Below are positions 17,398 through 26,084 of a stretch of 64,000 nucleotides of DNA, in pieces (position 1 is the first letter of the stretch; the number at the start of each line of letters is the position of its first letter). The notes below the pieces were generated by a model. It worked only from the letters and a program-made list of their open reading frames with translations. It had not been told where the DNA came from and ran no database searches. The position numbers were made by a program, and so were the translations under genes. This DNA comes from CAVXXD01 sp963765625 (GTDB lineage: Bacteria > Actinomycetota > Geothermincolia > Geothermincolales > Geothermincolaceae). The stretch covers positions 1-64,000 of the forward strand of contig CAVXXD010000006.1 of assembly GCA_963765625.1 (NCBI GenBank). Direction: 5' to 3'.

Positions 17398-19068
17398 ATG
17401 ATCGCAAAGACTTTACGCGAGATATTGGGGAAGGCCTTCGAAACCGCGGTGGCCGCCGGGGAACTGGCCGGGCAGGAGCTGCCCGAGTTCGCGCTGGAAA
17501 GGCCCCGCATCAAGGAGCACGGCCACTGGGCCGCCAATCTCGCTCTTCTTCTCGCCAAGAGCCAGAAGAAGAACCCGCGCGACATCGCCGGCATCCTCAT
17601 CTCCCACCTCTCCGATGCCGACGGACGGCTGGACGGTGTGGCTCCGGCTGGGCCGGGCTTCATCAACTTCACCCTCTCCCGGGACTGGATATGCGAAGAA
17701 CTGGTGCGGCTGGCCGAGGCGGGAGAAGGCTACGGCCGCTGGCAGCTGGTCCCTGGTACCCGCCTGCAGGTGGAGTTCATCTCCGCCAATCCCGTCGGCC
17801 CCATGCACGTCGGGCACGGGAGATGGGCCGCCCTGGGCGACGCCCTCGCGACCCTGCTCGAGGCGGTAGGATACCAGGTGGAAAGGGAGTTCTACGTCAA
17901 CGACTTCGGCAACCAGATGGACATCTTCGCCGCCTCGGTAGAATCCCGCTACCTGGACCTGCTCTGTATCGAGACGGAGTTTCCCGAGGACGGCTACCGC
18001 GGGGAGTACATCCGCACCATCGCGGAGGAGATATTCTCGAGTGAGGGCGAGCACTGGAAAGACGAGCCCTCGGAGCGCCGGCGAGAGGTCTTCAAGGAAC
18101 TGGCTTACAAACAGGTGCTCGACCATCTGAAGCTTACCCTGCACCGCTTCGGGGTGGACTTCGATGTCTGGTTCAGCGAGCGCAGCCTGCACTCGAGCGG
18201 CGAACTCGAAGCAGTGCTGGAGCGGCTGAAGGCGGAGGGGCTGGCCTACGAGAAAGAAGGCGCCCTGTGGATGGACACTTCCCGCTTCGGAGATGACAAG
18301 GACCGGGTTCTGGTGCGCTCCAACGGCACGCCCACCTACTACGCCTCCGACATCGCCTACCACCTCAATAAAGTCAACCGCGGGATTGAGCACATCATCG
18401 ACATCTGGGGGGCTGACCACCACGGTTACGTCCAGCGCATGCAGTCGGCCATGACCGCCCTGGGCTACCCGGGGGTGCTGGAGGTGATCATCGGGCAGCT
18501 GGTCAACCTGAAGCGGGGCGGCGAACCGGTGCGCATGTCCAAGCGAACCGGGGAGATGATCACTTTCGAGGAACTGCTGGACGAGGTGGGCCGGGACGCG
18601 GCGCGCTACTTCTTCCTCTCCCGCAGCCCCGACTCGTCCGTGGACTTCGACATCGAGCTGGCCAAGCAGCAGAGTCAGGACAATCCCGTCTTCTACGTAC
18701 AGTACGCCCACGCCCGCATCTGCTCCATCCTGCGCTACGGCAAGGAGCAGGGCTTCAACGTGGAGGAGGAAGTGCCGCCGGCTGAAGTCCTCGCCTGCCT
18801 GGAGGCGGAGGAAGAGATGGACCTGGCCCTGAAGCTCTTCGAATACGAGGAACTGGTGCGCGACAGCGCCCTGGGGCGCGCTCCCCACCGGCTCACTCAT
18901 TACCTCGAGGAGACGTCCGCCCTCTTCCACTTCTTCTACAACCACCACCGCGTGATCAGCGAGGACAAGGAGCTGTCGCGGGCCCGCCTCTTCCTCTGCA
19001 AGTGCACCCGCCAGGTGATCCGCAACTGCCTGGATCTGCTGGGAGTATCGGCCCCGGAAAGCATGTAG
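17398..19068 (+). CDS. argS: Arginyl-tRNA synthetase
   Basis: A complete 556-residue class I synthetase that charges tRNA-Arg with arginine. The N-terminal Add-1 domain includes ERPRIKEHGHWAANLALLLA. The HIGH signature reads HVGHG in ISANPVGPMHVGHGRW (about residue 137). The KMSKS signature reads RMSKRTGEM (about residue 380), followed by FFLSRSPDSSVDFDIELA and YVQYAHARI, and the DALR anticodon-binding domain ends in TRQVIRNCLDLLGV. An AAAAGGAGAGAGG site lies upstream. No frameshift interrupts this long gene. Confidence 0.97.
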   Translation: MIAKTLREILGKAFETAVAAGELAGQELPEFALERPRIKEHGHWAANLALLLAKSQKKNPRDIAGILISHLSDADGRLDGVAPAGPGFINFTLSRDWICEELVRLAEAGEGYGRWQLVPGTRLQVEFISANPVGPMHVGHGRWAALGDALATLLEAVGYQVEREFYVNDFGNQMDIFAASVESRYLDLLCIETEFPEDGYRGEYIRTIAEEIFSSEGEHWKDEPSERRREVFKELAYKQVLDHLKLTLHRFGVDFDVWFSERSLHSSGELEAVLERLKAEGLAYEKEGALWMDTSRFGDDKDRVLVRSNGTPTYYASDIAYHLNKVNRGIEHIIDIWGADHHGYVQRMQSAMTALGYPGVLEVIIGQLVNLKRGGEPVRMSKRTGEMITFEELLDEVGRDAARYFFLSRSPDSSVDFDIELAKQQSQDNPVFYVQYAHARICSILRYGKEQGFNVEEEVPPAEVLACLEAEEEMDLALKLFEYEELVRDSALGRAPHRLTHYLEETSALFHFFYNHHRVISEDKELSRARLFLCKCTRQVIRNCLDLLGVSAPESM

Positions 19069-19166
19069 GAAATTTGGGGTCAGACCCCTTCTCCACTTTC
19101 TCCCAATCAGCGGCTTAAGGCTGTCGGCGCTGGGAAAGTGGAGAAGGGGTCTGACCCCAAATTTCC
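19068..19166. repeat. 33-bp perfect inverted repeat with GGGGTCAGACCCC core
   Basis: Arms 19068-19100 and 19134-19166 are perfect reverse complements around a 33-base loop. Each arm carries GGAAATTT, the core GGGGTCAGACCCC, then TTCTCCACTTTC. The repeat exactly bridges two convergent stop codons: TAG of argS (19066-19068) and TAA of the hydrolase gene (19167-19169). The core is shared with the repeats at 6.5 and 14.0 kb but the arm extensions differ in each copy. Confidence 0.9.
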
Positions 19167-19937
19167 TTACAGGGTGCGGTCGAGCCAGGCCAGTGCGGCC
19201 GAGGTGGCCTGCCGGTTGAGGCGCATCTTATGCTCGCCTCTTTCGATGATGACCAGGTCCCTTGGACTCGAAGCGGCCTCGTAGAGCCGTTGGGCGCTTT
19301 CCACCGGCACCGTCTCATCCATGGTGCCGTGTACGATGAGCAGGGGGGTAGGCGCGACGCGGGAGACGAAGTCGACGGCGCGGTGGGCCATCAGCTCGTC
19401 GAAGAAGTCGTCCTCACCAGCCGGGTACCCCTCCTTCTTGATCAGCCCCACCATGCGGCAGTGCCGGATGAACTCTCCCACCGACTCACGGGGGAAGATG
19501 ACGTCGAGCCCGTCGGGCGCAGCCAGGCTGACCACGGCGGCGGGACGGTGGTCCTCGGCGGAACATAAGATGGCCGCCGCGCCGCCCCCGCTGTACCCCC
19601 ACAGGACCACCCTCTCCGGGTCCACCGCCGAAAAGGCGCCTTCCCGCCGGAAGGCCAGGTCCAGCACGGCCCGCAGGTCGTCCACCCACCCCCCCATGGA
19701 GAAATTACCTTCCGAGAAACCGGCTCCGCGGAAGTTGAAGAAGAGCGACGCCAGGCCGTGCTGGGCCAGTTCCCTGGCCAGCCCCTCGTAGCCCGGGTCC
19801 CCCTCCACTGGCGCGCCGCCGGCGGGTATGCCGTGGCAGAGCACCACCAGGGGCATGCCGAAATAGTCGATGGGCAGCATCAGCCATCCCTGTAGACGGG
19901 ACGCATCGGTCCGCAGCTGGAATTCTACATATCTCAT
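19167..19937 (-). CDS. Alpha/beta-hydrolase (dienelactone-hydrolase/peptidase-like)
   Basis: A 256-residue cytoplasmic hydrolase. The oxyanion region is VVLCHGIPAGGAPVEG, the FFNFRGAGFSEGNF loop follows, the nucleophile elbow is WGYSGGGAAA with Ser near residue 117, the acid lies in VHGTMDETVPVESAQRL, and the His in RGEHKMRLN. This is the layout of small esterases or acyl-peptide hydrolases; substrate unknown. Its ATG overlaps the TGA of the large secreted protein gene upstream (ATGA), so translation is coupled to it. Confidence 0.88.
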   Translation of the reverse strand: MRYVEFQLRTDASRLQGWLMLPIDYFGMPLVVLCHGIPAGGAPVEGDPGYEGLARELAQHGLASLFFNFRGAGFSEGNFSMGGWVDDLRAVLDLAFRREGAFSAVDPERVVLWGYSGGGAAAILCSAEDHRPAAVVSLAAPDGLDVIFPRESVGEFIRHCRMVGLIKKEGYPAGEDDFFDELMAHRAVDFVSRVAPTPLLIVHGTMDETVPVESAQRLYEAASSPRDLVIIERGEHKMRLNRQATSAALAWLDRTL

Positions 19938-22900
19938 CTCACGTACTCATATCCTACCGAGTCATGTGCCCAGGTGCGGCCGTTGCCGTACATGGCCCGC
20001 TCACATACCACGTTGCCCGATGCGGCAACCTGGGTGGAGACATTGAAGTCGGTGACGTAGTCGGCCAGCTTGAACGTTTTGCGGGAACGGGCCGGGACGA
20101 CCACGCCCGCCGGGCCGCTCACCGGGCCTTTCGAGGTCATGAAGGCCACGTCCACGGTGACGTCGGTATCGCCGGGGTTGGCCACCAGCACCCAGGTCTC
20201 CATGCCCCCGTCGGTGGCGCCCTCGGCCAGGTACCAGGTGGAGCCGGGGGCAACGACGCCCACCGAGCAGGTAGCCCAGGCACGTTGGTTACCGTAAATG
20301 GATCGCTCGGCGATTACGCCCCCTCCTCGCGAGGTGACCAGGGTGGAGACTTCGTAAGTGCTGACATAGTCTCCCAGGTTGAAGCCGCGGCGGGAGTGGG
20401 CGGGGACGGGGACGCCGGCCAGGCCGGCGGGGGCCTGGGGGCCTTCCGCGGTCATCAGGACCAGGTCCACGGCCACTTCGGTATCGTTGGGGTTGGCCAC
20501 CAGCACCCAGGTCTCCATGCCCCCGTCGGTGGCGCCCTCAGCCAGATACCAGGTATCGGCGGGAGAGGAGGCCCCGATGGAGTCGTGGCCCCATGTATAG
20601 TCCATCCCGTACATGGCCCGCTCGCACACCACCTTACCCCCGCCGGAAGTGACGGTGGCCGAGACGTCATAGCCGGTGACGTAGTCGTTCACATAAAGGG
20701 TTGCCCGGGACTGCGCCTCAATGACGTAGCCCTCGAGTTCCCGGGCCGGGCCGGCCGGGGTGTCAAGGGAGATGTCCACCCTGACCTCATAGGGGTTGGG
20801 ATTCTGCATCAGGAGATAGGTGCTCACTCCCCCCTCGGTACAGCCCTCGGCCAGGTACCAGGTCTCCGAAGGGGCCCGGGAACCGATGGAGTCGGTGCCC
20901 CAGGCATGGGAGTTGCCGTAGACGGCTCGCTCGCAGACGACATCGGTGCCATAAGATGTGACCATGGTGGCCACGTCGTAGGTGGTCACGTATCCTCCGA
21001 GATTAAAAGAAGCGCGGGTGCCGGCTGCGATCTCCACTCCCTGCAGCCCATCCGGCGTTAAAGGTCCTTCGCCGGTCATCAGGGTGAGGTCCACCGTAAC
21101 GGGTGCATCCGCTGGGTTGGCCACCAGCACCCAGGTCTCCATGCCCCCGTCGGTGGCCCCCTCGGCCAGGTACCAGGTGTATTCATCCACCTCGAAAGAG
21201 GCCTCGATGGTGTGGGCCGCGGTGACGTCGTCGAAGGTGTAGGAGGTGACGGCTCCCTGGGAGACGCCGTCCACTACCACGTCGGCCACACGGTATCCCG
21301 TATCGGGAACGACGGCAAAGGCCTGGCTGGCTCCGTAACCGAGGGTGACGGTGCCGGAGGGCGTGATGGAGCCGTGGTCCCCGGCCGTGGCCGTTATGTC
21401 GAAGGTGTCGATGGCGAAGGAAGCTTCGATGGTGTGGGCCGCGGTGACGTCGTCGAAGGTGTAGGAGGTGACGGCTCCCTGGGAGACGCCGTCCGCCACC
21501 ACGTCGGTCACGTGGTATCCCGTGTCCGGAGTGACGGCGAAGGTCTGGCTGGTCCCGTAGCCGACGGCGACGGTGCCGGAGGGCGTGATGGAGCCTCCCG
21601 TTCCGGCGAAAGCGGTTATGTCGACGGAAGTCACGTCACGAGCCGAATAGTAGGTTCCGTTATAGATCCCGTCCTGCCCCAGGAAGCCGGCCCAGGCTAC
21701 ATGCGGCGTATCGCCCGGGCCCAACAGGATCTCGGGTGCCTGGTTGTTGGAGAGTGGCGCGGGAGAGATGCTGATCGGGGAAGCCCATCCCGCCCCGGTG
21801 TTTTCGGAATAATAGATCCGTTTTACGGAGCCGTCCTGATCCGACCATACTGCATGGGGATTGCCGGTCGAATCGAGGGCCAACGTGGGATACAGGTAGT
21901 CTCCGGCAACACCGGCGTTGAGGGTCACGGGGACCGACCAGGACGGCCCTGCCGTACGCTGCGAATAATAGACCGTTCCACTGGCTCCGCTCCATACGGC
22001 ATGAGGGTTGCCGGATGAATCAAGGGCCATCCGCGGATTCATGGAACTCACGGAACCGTTCGAAACGGCAACGGGTACCGACCACGTACCCGTGCTTCTT
22101 TCGGAATAGACGATGCTCAGCACCGAACCCAGGTAACCGTCCCATATGACATGCGGGTCTCCCCCCGAATCCAGGGCCAGGCGCGCGTCGTATACGTTGA
22201 GCGAGTTATCCGAGAGGTTCCGCGGGCCCGACCAGCTACCCCCCTCGTTCGAAGCGTGGAAAACCTGGTAAGCCGAGCCGGAAACGGCTATCCATACCAC
22301 ATGAGAGCTTCCGTCCGCTTCCGCAGCTATCTGGGGATAGTAGTTGTTCTGGATGCCGCCGGTGGAGACCATCGCCGGAATCAGCGGCCACCCCCCTCCG
22401 GTGTTCTCGGTGAAATAGACGCGGGTCGTGGAGCCGTCGCTCGCGCTCCAGACGATATGAGGGTTACCGGACGCATCCAGCGACATGGCCGAGTAGAAAG
22501 CTCCGACATTTCCCTGGCAGACGTTTAACGGCGGCGACCAGGTCCCCCCGTTTCTTTCGGAGAAATAAACCCCGCCGCCCGATTCCCAGATGACATGGGG
22601 GTTGCCGGAGGAATCCAACCCTATCTCCGGTTCGTTGTTGTCGGCCGCCAGACCGGCGGAGAGATTCACCAGCGGGGACCAGGCACCACCGGACCTCTCG
22701 GCGTAGTAGACCATATTGTCCGTATCCTCCCATGTCTGAAAGACGATGTGAGGGTTGCCGGACGAGTCCAGAGCCATACTGGGAACCGCGCCATTGAGGT
22801 CAAGCGACACCCTTGATGGAGGAGGCCACCCCGCGGCGGAAGACGAATGCGGCGCGAACACCAGCAAAAGGGATACCGCCAGGAGACCGATGGGGAGGAG

Positions 22901-22954
22901 CCGTAAGAAGGGCCGATTCGGAGCATTCTTGTTTCCCATGCGCACACCTTTCAA
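19934..22954 (-). CDS. Large secreted repeat protein with four WYLAEG modules
   Basis: This 1006-residue exported protein starts with a signal peptide (RLLPIGLLAVSLLLVFAP, then SSAAG). Residues of about 50-460 hold about eight repeats of the type ALDSSGNPHAVWSG...VYYSERT, resembling BNR/beta-propeller blades. Two InlB-B-like repeats follow (GSITPSGTVAVGYGTSQTFA... and a second copy). The C-terminal 430 residues are four modules of about 100 residues each opening WYLAEGATDGGMETWVL and closing with VCERAMYGN and HDSIG. No sortase motif is seen. It is probably a surface or extracellular binding protein. The same C-terminal module recurs in the protein at 28778-31282. Confidence 0.88.
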   Translation of the reverse strand: MKGVRMGNKNAPNRPFLRLLPIGLLAVSLLLVFAPHSSSAAGWPPPSRVSLDLNGAVPSMALDSSGNPHIVFQTWEDTDNMVYYAERSGGAWSPLVNLSAGLAADNNEPEIGLDSSGNPHVIWESGGGVYFSERNGGTWSPPLNVCQGNVGAFYSAMSLDASGNPHIVWSASDGSTTRVYFTENTGGGWPLIPAMVSTGGIQNNYYPQIAAEADGSSHVVWIAVSGSAYQVFHASNEGGSWSGPRNLSDNSLNVYDARLALDSGGDPHVIWDGYLGSVLSIVYSERSTGTWSVPVAVSNGSVSSMNPRMALDSSGNPHAVWSGASGTVYYSQRTAGPSWSVPVTLNAGVAGDYLYPTLALDSTGNPHAVWSDQDGSVKRIYYSENTGAGWASPISISPAPLSNNQAPEILLGPGDTPHVAWAGFLGQDGIYNGTYYSARDVTSVDITAFAGTGGSITPSGTVAVGYGTSQTFAVTPDTGYHVTDVVADGVSQGAVTSYTFDDVTAAHTIEASFAIDTFDITATAGDHGSITPSGTVTLGYGASQAFAVVPDTGYRVADVVVDGVSQGAVTSYTFDDVTAAHTIEASFEVDEYTWYLAEGATDGGMETWVLVANPADAPVTVDLTLMTGEGPLTPDGLQGVEIAAGTRASFNLGGYVTTYDVATMVTSYGTDVVCERAVYGNSHAWGTDSIGSRAPSETWYLAEGCTEGGVSTYLLMQNPNPYEVRVDISLDTPAGPARELEGYVIEAQSRATLYVNDYVTGYDVSATVTSGGGKVVCERAMYGMDYTWGHDSIGASSPADTWYLAEGATDGGMETWVLVANPNDTEVAVDLVLMTAEGPQAPAGLAGVPVPAHSRRGFNLGDYVSTYEVSTLVTSRGGGVIAERSIYGNQRAWATCSVGVVAPGSTWYLAEGATDGGMETWVLVANPGDTDVTVDVAFMTSKGPVSGPAGVVVPARSRKTFKLADYVTDFNVSTQVAASGNVVCERAMYGNGRTWAHDSVGYEYVR

Positions 22955-22985
22955 GAGAATATGGAATCCGGCTTCTATAAGGATT

Positions 22986-23639
22986 CTACTTCCAGCCGTG
23001 CCTGCCCACCAGTGGCACGAAGACGCAGCCGCCCTTTTCCTCGGTGCGGTACTCGCCCCCCTCCCGGGTGACCAGGGTCAGGGTCTGCATGCCGGACGAG
23101 CCCACCGGGATAACCAGCCTTCCCCCATCCGCCAGCTGTTCCGTAAGCGGCCGGGGGATGCCGGGCGCTCCCGCCGTGACGATGATGGCATCGAAGGGCG
23201 CTTCATCAGGCAGACCCAGTGACCCGTCCCCCACCCGGACCTCTACGTTGCCTATGCCGAGAGAACGCAACCTCTCCCGCGCTTCCTCGGCCAGGTTGCC
23301 GTGCTTCTCGATGCTGATGACTTCCCGCGCCATCTTTCCCAGGATGGCTGCCTGGTAACCGGACCCCGTGCCGACCTCCAGGACCTTCTCGCCGCCTCGC
23401 AGTGCGAGCAATTCGGTCATCAGCGCGACCATATACGGCTGGCTGATGGTCTGGCCGGTGCCGATAGGCAGGGGGTTATCGTGGTAGGCCTCACGGGCCA
23501 TATCGGGGGGGATAAACAGATGGCGGGGCAATTCACGCATTACCTGGAGCAACCGCTGGTCCCTGATACCGCGAGACTCCAGCTGTTCCCGGACCATTCT
23601 CTCCCGCATCAATGCGAGTCGAGTCTCCGTTTCGCCCAT
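22986..23639 (-). CDS. pcm: Protein-L-isoaspartate O-methyltransferase
   Basis: A 217-residue SAM-dependent methyltransferase that starts repair of isoaspartyl damage in aged proteins. Landmarks are REQLESRGIRDQRLLQVM, LFIPPDMAREAYHDNPLPIG, TGQTISQPYMVALM and the SAM-binding VLEVGTGSGYQAAIL (about residue 90). A late FDAIIVTAGAPGIPRPLTEQ segment matches the family motif. Length is typical. It is read in the same direction as the RsbV/RsbW genes just upstream, 63 bases apart. Confidence 0.95.
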   Translation of the reverse strand: MGETETRLALMRERMVREQLESRGIRDQRLLQVMRELPRHLFIPPDMAREAYHDNPLPIGTGQTISQPYMVALMTELLALRGGEKVLEVGTGSGYQAAILGKMAREVISIEKHGNLAEEARERLRSLGIGNVEVRVGDGSLGLPDEAPFDAIIVTAGAPGIPRPLTEQLADGGRLVIPVGSSGMQTLTLVTREGGEYRTEEKGGCVFVPLVGRHGWK

Positions 23640-23702
23640 ATGCCCGCCTCCAAACCTTCACCGTACGGCAGACAACACCACGAACGGCGGCTCAGGTCAG
23701 CC

Positions 23703-24134
23703 TTACTCGGGCTTCTCGTACTTGGTGATGCGGATGGTGGTACCCTCATCCTTGTCGGACCTGAGTTCGAACTCGTCCACCAGGCTCTTGATGAGCGGGA
23801 TGCCGAACCCCTTGCCCACCTCCAGGCCGTTCTCGAAATCTCCGACACACGTACCGGGATCGAAACCCTGCCCACGGTCCTGGACCTCGATGGTGATGGA
23901 ATCGTCGCCCGGGATGTACTTGACGTTGACCCGGTTGGACTCCTCCCGGCCCGGACCGCAGTGGATGATGGCGTTGGTGCACATCTCGGAAATGACTATT
24001 TTGAGGTCGTCGACTCCCTCTTCACTGAAGTTGAGCCCACGGGCAAGCGAGCCTGTTATCAGGCGCGCCAGACTGACGTACCTGGGCGAAGACGGAATGT
24101 CCAGGCTGATAGCCCCGTTGACCCTGTTTTCCAA
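23703..24134 (-). CDS. Anti-sigma factor / serine kinase, RsbW-SpoIIAB type
   Basis: A 143-residue GHKL-fold ATPase of the partner-switching class. The N-box reads LKIVISEMCTNAIIHC, the G1 box VQDRGQGFDP and the G2 region EVGKGFGIPLIKSLVD. In the family such proteins bind a sigma factor and phosphorylate an antagonist, and the antagonist gene lies 3 bases upstream. No sigma-factor gene is in this window, so the controlled regulon is unknown. The next gene downstream is pcm. Confidence 0.9.
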   Translation of the reverse strand: MENRVNGAISLDIPSSPRYVSLARLITGSLARGLNFSEEGVDDLKIVISEMCTNAIIHCGPGREESNRVNVKYIPGDDSITIEVQDRGQGFDPGTCVGDFENGLEVGKGFGIPLIKSLVDEFELRSDKDEGTTIRITKYEKPE

Positions 24135-24137
24135 ACC

Positions 24138-24509
24138 TTATTCACCCACCCGTGCGCTGCCCAGTTCCTCGACCCCGGAATAGATCGGGAATATCTTGTC
24201 CATGCCGGTGATGCGGAATATCCGCAGGATTTTCTCCTGGTCGCAGATGATCCCGAGCTGGCCATCATGGGTCTTGACCCGCTTCAAACCACCCACCAGA
24301 ACACCCAGGCCGGTACTGTCCAGGAAAGCCACCTTGTTCAGGTTGACCACCAGGTTGTACTCGCCCCCATCCACCTGGGAGATTATCTCCTCCCGCAGCA
24401 TGGATGCCGAGTATACGTCGACCTCCCCTTCCAGCCCGATGACCATGAAATCGCCGGCCTTCTCGGTGCCGATATTCAGATATGCGTCCCGGTTCTCCTT
24501 TTCTTCCAT
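24138..24509 (-). CDS. Anti-sigma factor antagonist (STAS domain), RsbV type
   Basis: A 123-residue STAS-domain protein. The core reads FMVIGLEGEVDVYSASMLRE, then FLDSTGLGVLVGGLKR, where the Ser of DSTG is the residue phosphorylated by the partner kinase in this family. It forms a two-gene partner-switch module with the RsbW-like gene immediately downstream. The last residues (IFPIYSGVEEL) match usual STAS ends. Confidence 0.92.
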   Translation of the reverse strand: MEEKENRDAYLNIGTEKAGDFMVIGLEGEVDVYSASMLREEIISQVDGGEYNLVVNLNKVAFLDSTGLGVLVGGLKRVKTHDGQLGIICDQEKILRIFRITGMDKIFPIYSGVEELGSARVGE

Positions 24510-24541
24510 GCAAACACCTCAGTGATTATTAATGTATTGGC

Positions 24542-24718
24542 CTAGTCTTCTTTTTCCTTGGGCTTCTCCGTCTTCGGACGATGGACCAGCGTCCCGCACT
24601 TGGTACACTTGGTCTCTTTCTCCGCCGGCTCGAGGCTCACCCGGTTTCCGCACTTCGGGCAGAGCACCCGGAGTACCTCTACCCCTACTCTCTCGTGTCC
24701 ATGTGCTCCTAGTGGCAT
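24542..24718 (-). CDS. 58-residue zinc-ribbon protein
   Basis: A small gene starts at ATG 24718 after a strong CAGGAGGTGAGGGG site and ends at TAG 24542. The product has one zinc ribbon (LCPKCGNRVSLEP then TKCTKCGTLV) and a Lys/Glu-rich tail ending PKEKED. It lies 32 bases upstream of the RsbV-like gene on the same strand and likely heads that transcript. No function can be assigned. The good ribosome site, paired CxxC motifs and uninterrupted frame support a real gene. Confidence 0.8.
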   Translation of the reverse strand: MPLGAHGHERVGVEVLRVLCPKCGNRVSLEPAEKETKCTKCGTLVHRPKTEKPKEKED

Positions 24719-24852
24719 CCCCTCACCTCCTGTTTTGAAAAAACCTCTTCTTTTGTCCAGTATTTACTTCGTCCTTTTACCGCTTGAACTATACTAGCAT
24801 CAATACAAATACTCTTCTCTTCTTTTCGAGTGCATTATAAGATTTTCCCCTC

Positions 24853-24895
24853 CGCCCCCCATTTGAAACCTTCGCTTTCAAGGTTTCCGGGGGCG
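24853..24895. terminator. Strong hairpin between divergent genes
   Basis: Nested inverted repeats (GCCCCC with GGGGGC outside, GAAACCTT with AAGGTTTC inside) form a long stem around CGCTTTC. It lies between the zinc-ribbon gene's upstream region and the nuclease operon promoter. There is no T-run, so a terminator role is uncertain; an attenuator, protein site or insulator is equally possible. Confidence 0.45.
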
Positions 24896-24905
24896 CTGGA
24901 TGGTA

Positions 24906-24914
24906 TGCTAGAAT
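24906..24914 (+). promoter_or_regulatory. Extended -10 promoter of the nuclease-ATPase operon
   Basis: TGCTAGAAT is an extended -10 element (TGn plus TAGAAT) about 42 bases before the ATG at 24957. No clear -35 box is visible at 17 bases. An AGGGGGAGGAG ribosome site follows. Confidence 0.45.
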
Positions 24915-24956
24915 GAACCTGCTGCGACCGGATTTTCAAGGGGGAGGAGCGTTCGC

Positions 24957-26084
24957 ATGCGGCCCATAAAAATATTGCACACGGGAGACGTCCACCTGGG
25001 GGCCCGGTTCTCCTTCCTGGGGTCGAAGGGGAGGGAGCACCGGCAGCAGCTCCTTTCCACGTTCTCCCGCGTGGTCGACCTGGCCATCACCAGCCAGGTC
25101 GACTTCTTCCTGGTCGCCGGCGACCTGTTCGACTCCAACTTCCCTTCCGGCTCCACCCTGGAGACCCTGGTCGGGGAGCTCAAACGCCTGGGGGACGAGG
25201 GGATCGAGATCCTCCTGGCGCCCGGGACACATGACCGCCTGGGAAGAGACTCCATCTACAACGAGGAAGTCTGGGGCTCCCTCAAACACCTCCACATCTT
25301 CCGGGAACCGGGCTGGAGCCAGTTGAGGTTCAAGTCGCACGACGTCATCTTTCACGGCTGGGGATACAGCGGCCGTTTCGAGGGGGATGCCCTGAAGCAG
25401 CTGTCGTCCGCGCTTGAATACAAGGACACCTGGCAGGTGGGCCTGCTGCATGGGTCGCTCCTGCGGCCGGGCAACGTGGACGAAGACGATGTCTCCTTCT
25501 CTTCTTTTTCCATCAAGACCAGCAGCCTGGACTACCTGGCCCTCGGGCACTGGCACTCCTTCCAGGACTTGAGCGCCGGCAGCCACAAGCCCTGCGCCTA
25601 CTGCGGCAGCCCTGAATCGCTCTACCTGGGGGAAGAGAGCGGCAAGGTGGTCCTGGCCACTCTGGCCGGGGACCAGGTCGAGCTCAAGCCCATCCAGGTG
25701 GGCAAGCGATCCTTCCTGCGCAGGGAGATCGACATGAACACCGTGTCCGACCGCAACCGCCTCAAGGAAAAGGTCAAGCAATGGGCCGACCGTGACACCT
25801 TCCTGGAAGTGGTGCTCAAAGGGGTCTCCCTCTGCGAGGACCTGGTGGACGCGCAAGGGCTTGAAGAGGAGCTCGCTCCCAACTTCTTCGGCATACGCGT
25901 ACGTGACGAGAGTTTTCTCGCTTCCCTCACCCGCACCCGGGACATGCCCGGTGGCATCATCTCCGGCGAGTTCTTAAAGATCGCCGAGGAAAAGGCGGAG
26001 GGGGTTTCCGGCGAGGACAAGCGGACGGCGGAGGAGGCCTTGCGGCTGGGGCTGGCCTACCTGGAAGGGAGGGCGGAGGTTTGA
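24957..26084 (+). CDS. Metallophosphoesterase DNA nuclease, YhaO/SbcD/Mre11 family
   Basis: A 375-residue calcineurin-like phosphoesterase. The metal-binding motifs appear in order: HTGDVHLG (about residue 12), VAGDLFDSN, LAPGTHDR, LLHGS and ALGHWHSF. This is the set seen in Mre11/SbcD and in the B. subtilis YhaO group. The third motif reads GTHD rather than the usual GNHD, replacing the Asn that normally contacts metal, which may affect catalysis. It overlaps the ATPase gene by four bases and forms a nuclease-ATPase complex operon. Likely role is end-processing of DNA in the cytoplasm or at the membrane. Confidence 0.92.
   Translation: MRPIKILHTGDVHLGARFSFLGSKGREHRQQLLSTFSRVVDLAITSQVDFFLVAGDLFDSNFPSGSTLETLVGELKRLGDEGIEILLAPGTHDRLGRDSIYNEEVWGSLKHLHIFREPGWSQLRFKSHDVIFHGWGYSGRFEGDALKQLSSALEYKDTWQVGLLHGSLLRPGNVDEDDVSFSSFSIKTSSLDYLALGHWHSFQDLSAGSHKPCAYCGSPESLYLGEESGKVVLATLAGDQVELKPIQVGKRSFLRREIDMNTVSDRNRLKEKVKQWADRDTFLEVVLKGVSLCEDLVDAQGLEEELAPNFFGIRVRDESFLASLTRTRDMPGGIISGEFLKIAEEKAEGVSGEDKRTAEEALRLGLAYLEGRAEV

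Noticed and set aside
17413..18948. 511-residue frame opposite argS
   Set aside because: Antisense shadow caused by high GC; no ribosome site or domain, and argS on the other strand is complete.
6494..19166. Repeats with GGGGTC core as a CRISPR array or IS ends
   Set aside because: Only three widely spaced loci, no regular spacers, and no transposase or cas gene in the window.
24853..24895. Hairpin as the definite terminator of the RsbVW operon
   Set aside because: It lies upstream of those genes rather than after them and has no U-tract; function left open.
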